NCBI GenBank assembly: GCA_007135295.1
Contig: SLJD01000259.1
Coordinates: 1-10,697, forward strand
Direction: 5' to 3'
Origin: Phycisphaerales bacterium
GTDB lineage: Bacteria > Planctomycetota > Phycisphaerae > Phycisphaerales > SM1A02
Length of the DNA stretch: 10,697 bases
Positions 6,150 through 10,697 of the stretch are shown here, piece after piece. Each line of letters begins with the position of its first letter. The first letter of the stretch is position 1. The translations under genes were made by a program, and so were the position numbers. Below the pieces are notes generated by a model. It was not told the origin of the DNA and searched no databases. It saw only the letters and a list, made by a program, of their open reading frames with translations.

Positions 6150-6178
6150 TGCCGATTGCAGTCGGCATAGAGTTCTAT
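6150..6178. promoter_or_regulatory. Two adjacent palindromes in the eboC/VOC divergent promoter region
   Basis: TGCCGA-N6-TCGGCA (6150-6167) is directly followed, sharing one base, by ATAGA-GT-TCTAT (6167-6178). Both are perfectly symmetric and lie in the 103-base gap between two divergent genes, where operators usually sit. No clear promoter hexamers with good spacing could be read, and no cognate regulator is known. Confidence 0.35.
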
Positions 6179-6231
6179 CAGTGTGAAACGCGAATCGCCG
6201 GGCCGTTCTTTACTGCTTGAAAGGATGTGAC

Positions 6232-6705
6232 ATGGCCAACCCGATTCCTCCCGGACATGAAGGCCTGATCCCGCACCTCGTCTGCGACCGGTGTGCGGAC
6301 GCCATCGAGTTCTACAAGCAGGCCTTCGGCGCGACGGAAGAAGCGCGCATGCCCTCGCCGGACGGCCGGATCATGCACGCGCAGATGCGAATCGGCGATC
6401 AGCACCTTTACCTCGCCGACGACTTCCCGGAGTACTGCGCTGATGCGAAGCCCCGCTCGCCCAAGGCGCTCGGCGCGACACCGGTCACGATCCACCGCTA
6501 CGTCAAAGACTGCGATGCCGCCATCAAACGCGCTGAAGAGGCCGGCGCGACCGTGACCATGCCCGCCTCGGACATGTTCTGGGGCGACCGGTATGGCGTG
6601 GTAACCGATCCGTTCGGCCATACCTGGGCATTCGCCACGCACGTCAAGGACGTTGCGCCGGACGAAATGGAAGAGGCCGCCCAGGCCATGTTCGCCCAAA
6701 GCTGA
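6232..6705 (+). CDS. VOC superfamily protein, PhnB-like (glyoxalase/bleomycin-resistance fold)
   Basis: A 157-residue cytoplasmic protein with two beta-alpha-beta-beta-beta modules. Module one runs from PHLVCDRCADAIEFYKQAFG (14-33) to MHAQMRIGDQHLYLADDFPE (48-67). Module two runs from VTIHRYVKDCDAAIKRAEEAG (85-105) to FWGDRYGVVTDPFGHTW (116-132). The FWGDRYG and DPFGHxW signatures mark the PhnB-like branch, whose members are mostly uncharacterised; His49 and His130 are potential metal ligands. The ATG at 6232 follows AAGGA (6221-6225); a TTG five codons upstream is not needed. It is on the opposite strand from all ebo genes, diverging from eboC and converging on eboE. It is either an unrelated insertion into the cluster or an accessory enzyme acting on the same small molecule. 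Composition matches its neighbours. Confidence 0.92.
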   Translation: MANPIPPGHEGLIPHLVCDRCADAIEFYKQAFGATEEARMPSPDGRIMHAQMRIGDQHLYLADDFPEYCADAKPRSPKALGATPVTIHRYVKDCDAAIKRAEEAGATVTMPASDMFWGDRYGVVTDPFGHTWAFATHVKDVAPDEMEEAAQAMFAQS

Positions 6706-6708
6706 ACG

Positions 6709-6735
6709 GTTCGGCCGGAACGACCCGGCCGGAAC
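6709..6735 (+). terminator. Hairpin between the convergent VOC and eboE genes
   Basis: The sequence just past the VOC stop codon forms a nine-pair stem (GTTC+GGCCG with CGGCC+GAAC, one bulged G) around an 8-base loop. It can also be read as a direct repeat of CGGCCGGAAC (6712-6721 and 6726-6735). No T-tract follows. Placement between convergent genes suggests a shared terminator, but this is tentative. Confidence 0.35.
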
Positions 6736-6808
6736 AAGTGGTCATGAACGATGGACGCGATGACGCGCACTGCGTGAGCGTTTCGCGTGCGCCCCGGTGT
6801 GTTCCGAA

Positions 6809-8044
6809 TCACCGTCCGCCTGGTTGACGCAGGCGCTCTGCCACGCGCGATGCCGCCCAATCAAGCTCGCGTGCGATCCCCTCCGCGAGCCCGACATCCC
6901 GCATGGAGCCCGGCAGGACGGACCACGTGTACGTCTCCACCTCAAACGCGCTGACGCCGTCCCCGGGCCCAATCGCATCCAGACAGGCGAGCACATCGCC
7001 CTGCGTCGTCCGAAGCGGCCCGACCCGGTCGAGAAACAGCGGAAGGTGGTAATGCACACGCCACTCATCGCCGGCCCGGTCGGTGCGACCGAACGCCTCC
7101 AGCGCGAGCGGCAGGTCTTCATGGAACACATGCGAGCCATCTGACTCAACCACGGTCTGGTGGAGGTACCGATCTTCGCTGAACGGCTTGAGCGACGCGA
7201 CCGCCTCCGTTCGTTCCACGTCCGACCGTTGCCGCAGATCGACCCGGATCGCGCTGGACAACTGCACCTTGCCGACTCGAACCCCCGCTTCGCGGTATCG
7301 GTTCATCACATCGTGCTGGTCTTCGAACATCACCGCCGCGTGGCAGACATCGTGGCAGACGCGGAGATGTCGAGCCACGCGCTCACGATCCACAGCCGCC
7401 TTGAACAGGCGCTGGTCAAAGAACGCGACGACATCTGAACTCCGGTCCAGCACGCACCCCGGCTCGGGCTCGAGGTCAATATGAACGACCACGCCGGTCC
7501 GCTCCGCCAGACGCGACAGCCGATCAACGGCGTGCAGCAGGTTGTCAGCCGCGCGTTCCATGTCGCCATCGCCCAGGTCAGCCGGCCAGCCGATCGGCAG
7601 TGTCGAGATACCGACCTCCGCCCCGGCCTCGTGCAGATCAGCAAGAATCGCTGCGAGATGCAGCGTGTATTCCAGCCGCCGCGGATCGGCCCAGTGCGGC
7701 CGATAGACGTCGTGCTTGACGCGGCCGCGGTGAAAGTGCCCGTACGGAAACCCGTTGATCGTAAACACGTGAAGGTGCCGGTCACGCAGCCAGTCACAAA
7801 ACGCTGACCGCTCATTCGCATCCTGCAGATCGCGTGCAGCCTCGGCCGGTAGCCAGAGGCCGATCGGCAGCGTGTCGGTGGTGCCCAGCCGCCGGTGCAC
7901 GTCGCACGCGTACGTGTCCAGATTGCCACGAATCTCCTTCAGCGACATGCCCGCGTGCACGTTCGTGCAGTACCCGATGACCGGCGTCGCCGACCGGCCG
8001 GCTTCGCTGCTGTCGGGATCTGACTCGTTCGAATCAGCGCTCAC
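6809..8044 (-). CDS. eboE: EboE: metabolite-traffic TIM-barrel protein (xylose-isomerase-like)
   Basis: A 411-residue TIM-barrel protein of the sugar phosphate isomerase/epimerase fold. Motifs in order: GYCTNVHAG (24-32), LPIGLWLP (59-66), INGFPYGHFHRG (96-107), HIDLEPEPGCVLD (188-200), VCHDVCHAAVMFED (229-242), KVQLSSA (259-265), HYHLPLF (331-337) and FEVETYTWSVLP (367-378). The Glu, His/Asp and Glu residues at barrel-strand ends are consistent with a metal site. The best start is the GTG at 8044, which overlaps the eboB stop as GTGA, giving a 4-base overlap typical of translational coupling; a GTG at 8068 is the alternative. The N-terminal 20 residues are acidic and probably disordered. No signal peptide is seen. 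The family's substrate is unknown; ebo proteins are implicated in exporting a metabolite. Confidence 0.93.
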   Translation of the reverse strand: MSADSNESDPDSSEAGRSATPVIGYCTNVHAGMSLKEIRGNLDTYACDVHRRLGTTDTLPIGLWLPAEAARDLQDANERSAFCDWLRDRHLHVFTINGFPYGHFHRGRVKHDVYRPHWADPRRLEYTLHLAAILADLHEAGAEVGISTLPIGWPADLGDGDMERAADNLLHAVDRLSRLAERTGVVVHIDLEPEPGCVLDRSSDVVAFFDQRLFKAAVDRERVARHLRVCHDVCHAAVMFEDQHDVMNRYREAGVRVGKVQLSSAIRVDLRQRSDVERTEAVASLKPFSEDRYLHQTVVESDGSHVFHEDLPLALEAFGRTDRAGDEWRVHYHLPLFLDRVGPLRTTQGDVLACLDAIGPGDGVSAFEVETYTWSVLPGSMRDVGLAEGIARELDWAASRVAERLRQPGGR

Positions 8045-8847
8045 GACGCCACCGCGAACTGCGGGCACTGGCCGAGAAACGTCTTCGGGTTGTCAAATGA
8101 AATGCGTTCGATCGTTTCCAGCGAATGGCCGCGGCGTTTCATTTCAACCCGGCACTTCGGCACGCTCAGCGGATCACTCGGCCCCCAGTCGCCGGCTGAG
8201 TTGATCCAGATTCGCTCTGTGCCGTACTGCTCGATGATGTCAGCGGCACGTTGCGGCGTGCATTTCGTATGCGGATACAGCGTCATCCCCGCCCAGAATC
8301 CTTCGTCGAGCACAAGTTTCGCAGTGTGCTCTTCGACATGGTCGATCAGCACACGACCGGGCTCGACGCGGCCGTCGCGCTTGATCGCGTCGATGATGAT
8401 TTTCGTGCCTTTGAGCTTGTCCTCGAGATGGGGCGTGTGGACGAGCACCAGCCGGTCGTGCCGGACCGCGAGATCGAGCTGCTCTTCAAAGATCGCCAGC
8501 TCATTCTTCGAGTTCTTGTTCAGCCCGATCTCTCCGACGCCGAGCACGTTCGATTTGTCGAGAAACTCGGGGATGATCTCAATCACCTCGCGGGCAAAGC
8601 CCACGTCCTCGGCCTCTTTCGGGTTGATGCAGATCCAGCAATAGTGGTCGATGCCGAACTGCGCGGCCCGCATGGGCTCGTACTCCGTCAGCAGGCGGAA
8701 GTAGTCGTAGAACCCCTGCGGCGAAGAGCGATCGTATCCCGCCCAGAATGCCGGTTCAGTCACCGCCACGCAGCCCGCCTGAGCCATGCGCTCGTAGTCA
8801 TCGGTCGTACGACTGACCATGTGAATGTGCGGGTCGATATAGTGCAT
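8041..8847 (-). CDS. eboB: EboB: TatD-family metal-dependent hydrolase
   Basis: A 268-residue amidohydrolase-fold protein. The metal-binding HxH is at the very N-terminus (DPHIHM, His7 and His9). Other probable ligands are Glu106 (GVGEIGLNKN), His137 (LVHTPH), His170 (LIDHVEEH) and Asp220 (NSAGDWG), so the active site looks complete. TatD-like enzymes are hydrolases or nucleases, but the members within ebo clusters form their own branch and their substrate is not known. The start is set at the ATG at 8847 because HxH proteins begin just before this motif; upstream ATGs at 8907 and 8904 would add a tail with no family support. CGGAG lies about nine bases upstream. The gene overlaps eboE by four bases and follows the 118-residue gene by 85 bases. 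Confidence 0.93.
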   Translation of the reverse strand: MHYIDPHIHMVSRTTDDYERMAQAGCVAVTEPAFWAGYDRSSPQGFYDYFRLLTEYEPMRAAQFGIDHYCWICINPKEAEDVGFAREVIEIIPEFLDKSNVLGVGEIGLNKNSKNELAIFEEQLDLAVRHDRLVLVHTPHLEDKLKGTKIIIDAIKRDGRVEPGRVLIDHVEEHTAKLVLDEGFWAGMTLYPHTKCTPQRAADIIEQYGTERIWINSAGDWGPSDPLSVPKCRVEMKRRGHSLETIERISFDNPKTFLGQCPQFAVAS

Positions 8848-8932
8848 CCTCGCGACTCCGTCGAACTCAAGTGCCGGCCAGAGGACCGTGGCCGCTGCGG
8901 TCATCAAACGAATCGGCCAACCGTCGAACCGA

Positions 8933-9289
8933 TCAATCGTCCGGCGGCATTGCAGCGGGATCGTACGTCCGGTTGGGCGGCACGCCGATCGCCCCCTGCG
9001 TCGGAGCCCGATCGATCGGCTCCTCGGACAGATCGCTGAGCAGTTCCTGAATCCGCCGCGCGCGATGCGGGCCGGACTCTTCTAGCAGAATCTCGATCGC
9101 CTGCCGCATCGCGTCAATCCGGTTGTCATCGGGCATCGCTTCTCCGCCAGCGCGTTCAACACGATCGAGAAAAGCCGCGATGTCGATGACCTTCGACCGA
9201 TGCTCCATGAAGTAGAGGTCGATGATCGTGGCCCGGTCCGCCGGACAGCCCGGGGCCGTCCGGTCCGCGTTCACCTGCGTGTCGTTCAT
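8933..9289 (-). CDS. Small protein of unknown function between eboD and eboB
   Basis: The 118-residue product cannot be assigned to a family by eye. The core is helical and looks conserved in style: ATIIDLYFMEHRSKVIDIAA (24-43), then FLDRVERAGG, then DDNRIDAMRQAIEIL, then RRIQELLSDLSEE. The C-terminus (about 94-118) is Pro-rich and probably disordered. There is no signal peptide or membrane helix. The ATG at 9289 follows AGGAG at good spacing (eight bases), which fixes the start; the frame upstream to 9493 overlaps eboD and looks random. It lies in the ebo order where no named ebo gene would be expected to be so short: EboA proteins are about twice this size. I therefore do not call it eboA, but co-transcription with eboD and eboB makes a role in the same pathway likely. 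Confidence 0.8.
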   Translation of the reverse strand: MNDTQVNADRTAPGCPADRATIIDLYFMEHRSKVIDIAAFLDRVERAGGEAMPDDNRIDAMRQAIEILLEESGPHRARRIQELLSDLSEEPIDRAPTQGAIGVPPNRTYDPAAMPPDD

Positions 9290-9337
9290 GTCGAATGCTC
9301 CTGACGGCATGGCGCGACGCAACCCTGCTCTCAGCGT

Positions 9338-9416
9338 AGGGCACGCCGGGCCGACCCGCCAGCGGCTCGCCTGCAACAGGCCGCATGCCGTTCGGTATCC
9401 TCGCACGGCGTGCCCT
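9338..9416 (-). repeat. 11-bp inverted repeat bracketing a structured 79-base segment after eboD
   Basis: Perfect arms AGGGCACGCCG and CGGCGTGCCCT (9338-9348 and 9406-9416) begin one base after the eboD stop codon and enclose 57 bases with an internal hairpin GCCTG-CAA-CAGGC (9369-9381). On the eboD transcript this would fold as one long stem-topped structure in the 127-base gap before the next gene. It could be an attenuator, a partial terminator or stabiliser that sets expression of the downstream genes, or a tiny non-autonomous repeat element. No T-tract and no flanking target duplication is evident. Confidence 0.4.
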
Positions 9417-10598
9417 TCATAGATGCTGCAGCGATGTACCGCGCAACCGGTCGATCGCATCGGCGAGAACCGCCCGATCCATATCATGCACATCCCGCTG
9501 CACGCCGATCGAATCGATCATGGCGATGGTCAGCCGCCCCCCGAGATGCTCGCGGAACTCATCGAGGCCATCGAGCAGATCCGACGTGTTCTGCAGTGCG
9601 TCGTCGTAAAGCGAAAAGCCGATGCGCTTGAGCGTGTCGACCACACGCACCGCGTCATCCCAGGCGAGCAACCCGGCCAGCGCGGAATACAGCGAATCGA
9701 GCGCCACGCCGATCGCAACCGCTTCGCCATGCCGCAGTCGGAATCCCGTCATCTGCTCGAGCTTGTGAGCCGACCAGTGTCCGAAATCAAGCGGCCGAGC
9801 GACGGTCAACTCGAACGGATCGCCGCCGTCAACGATGTGATCCAGATGCAGTTCCGCGCTGTGTTGAATAATCGAACGGGCAACCCCTTCATCGCGCTGA
9901 CCGAGCGAATCGGCAGCGGATTCAATCCGTTCGAACAATGAGGCGTCCTTGACGAGCGCAACCTTGACCGCCTCGCTGAAACCGCACCGCCATTCCCGGT
10001 CGGACAGGGTTGCCGGCAACGAAGGGTCGTTGACGACCGCCCACGGCACGGTGAAGGTGCCGAGGAAGTTCTTCTTGCCGAACGCGTTGATGCCATTCTT
10101 CACGCCGATCCCCGCGTCGGCCTGGGCGAGCGTCGTGGTCGGCATGCGCACCAGCCGCACGCCCCGGTGGGCCGTGGCCGCAGCAAAACCGACCGCATCG
10201 AGCACCGCCCCACCGCCGATGGCGAGCACATACGAGTGCCGGCACAGATTGCCGTCGTGAATCGCCCGGACCACACGTTCATACGTTGCCCAGTCGTTCT
10301 TCGTCTGCTCGCCTCCGGCGACGACCTCGATCGGGCCGGCAAGCGTCAAGCGATCGCCATGCGCCTCGGCATACTGCTGCACCCGCTCCGTCGTCCACGG
10401 GGCGGCATGGGTGAGGCCTTCATCGAGAATGACCAGCACCCGGGCCGGGCCGACTTCTGCGGGCATGAGATCCGCCAGGACCGGACAATCCGGCGATAAG
10501 ACATGTGCAGCCGCGCGAAACCGGTACCGCTGGCTGACGATGACGTTCCTATCGCCATCGGGCCGATGAGGTGATCCGTTGGGCGTGGATCCGGTCAT
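9417..10598 (-). CDS. eboD: EboD: 3-dehydroquinate-synthase-like sugar phosphate cyclase
   Basis: A 393-residue member of the NAD- and metal-dependent cyclase superfamily (DHQS, EEVS and relatives). Nucleotide-binding motifs are VAGGEQTK (93-100) and AIGGGAVLDAVGFAAA (126-141), then RMPTTTLAQADAGIGVKNGI (151-170) and FGKKNFLGTF (173-182). The three metal ligands are in place: Glu209 (GFSEAVKVALVKD, with Lys212), His274 (LDFGHWSAH) and His290 (RHGEAVAIG). Compared with true dehydroquinate synthases, the Asn before the GH motif is Asp271 and the GHTFGH pattern is GHWSAH, which points to the EboD branch and not to shikimate-pathway AroB. The ATG at 10598 follows CAGGAG closely; an open frame to 10655 exists but lacks support. 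TAAGAT at 10677-10672 could be a -10 element, with its -35 at the window edge. It heads the ebo cluster as seen here. Confidence 0.93.
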   Translation of the reverse strand: MTGSTPNGSPHRPDGDRNVIVSQRYRFRAAAHVLSPDCPVLADLMPAEVGPARVLVILDEGLTHAAPWTTERVQQYAEAHGDRLTLAGPIEVVAGGEQTKNDWATYERVVRAIHDGNLCRHSYVLAIGGGAVLDAVGFAAATAHRGVRLVRMPTTTLAQADAGIGVKNGINAFGKKNFLGTFTVPWAVVNDPSLPATLSDREWRCGFSEAVKVALVKDASLFERIESAADSLGQRDEGVARSIIQHSAELHLDHIVDGGDPFELTVARPLDFGHWSAHKLEQMTGFRLRHGEAVAIGVALDSLYSALAGLLAWDDAVRVVDTLKRIGFSLYDDALQNTSDLLDGLDEFREHLGGRLTIAMIDSIGVQRDVHDMDRAVLADAIDRLRGTSLQHL

Positions 10599-10697
10599 GT
10601 CGCTCCTGAGATCGGCCGTCCATGCAGACACTTCCGTGGGCACATGTTGCGCCACGGACTCTCAAACAGACATCTTACCCGCCGGGCCTGCGGAATC

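Noticed and set aside
5271..6170. 299-codon open frame on the plus strand opposite eboC
   Set aside because: It is rich in Arg, His and Gln with no family features and exactly mirrors a well-supported membrane protein gene; a high-GC antisense shadow.
6712..6735. Direct repeat CGGCCGGAAC, considered as a CRISPR-like or iteron repeat
   Set aside because: There are only two copies 14 bases apart and they fold as one hairpin; no array or replication gene is present.
9300..9350. CAGCGTAGGG on the plus strand, recalling the 3' end of a TPP riboswitch
   Set aside because: The other conserved parts (CTGAGA on the same strand, ACCTGATC) are absent, and no plus-strand gene follows.

Overview
The window is GC-rich bacterial chromosome. 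Its gene content (an ebo-type metabolite-trafficking cluster, three clustered small heat shock proteins, a membrane coiled-coil protein) and the style of the proteins suggest a planctomycete-like bacterium. That placement is an impression from protein character and has not been tested by a search.

Layout, left to right. Positions 1-179 (minus) hold the N-terminal helix-turn-helix part of a TetR-family repressor that runs off the left edge. A 346-base gap follows, then a plus-strand block of three different Hsp20/alpha-crystallin genes (526-984, 1099-1497, 1563-2093), each with a good ribosome binding site. A strong GC hairpin (2114-2147) ends this block. Two plus-strand genes of unknown function come next: a single-pass membrane protein with a beta-rich segment and a C-terminal coiled coil (2250-2969), and a 100-residue basic protein (3036-3338). 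A minus-strand tRNA-Ser(GCU) at 3534-3622 has a plausible promoter and is followed by a perfect 17-bp inverted repeat that looks like a bidirectional terminator.

Most of the rest (3809-10598) is an ebo cluster on the minus strand. In transcription order it is eboD (3-dehydroquinate-synthase-like sugar phosphate cyclase), a 118-residue protein of unknown function, eboB (TatD-like metal hydrolase), eboE (TIM-barrel isomerase-like), then eboC (UbiA-like membrane prenyltransferase) and eboF (phosphodiesterase/alkaline-phosphatase fold). eboB and eboE overlap by four bases and are probably translationally coupled. A plus-strand VOC/PhnB-like gene (6232-6705) splits the cluster into two minus-strand blocks, so eboC-eboF probably has its own promoter in a palindrome-rich divergent region. 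No eboA is visible in the window.

From the families: ebo clusters in cyanobacteria are needed to move a scytonemin precursor to the periplasm, and related clusters occur in Pseudomonas and in eustigmatophyte plastids. Their chemistry is not settled. Here no specialised biosynthetic gene lies beside the cluster, so its product or cargo is unknown. The most useful leads are the 118-residue protein that sits where one might expect an ebo gene, the inserted VOC gene, family-specific changes in the EboC and EboF active sites, and several candidate RNA or operator structures.
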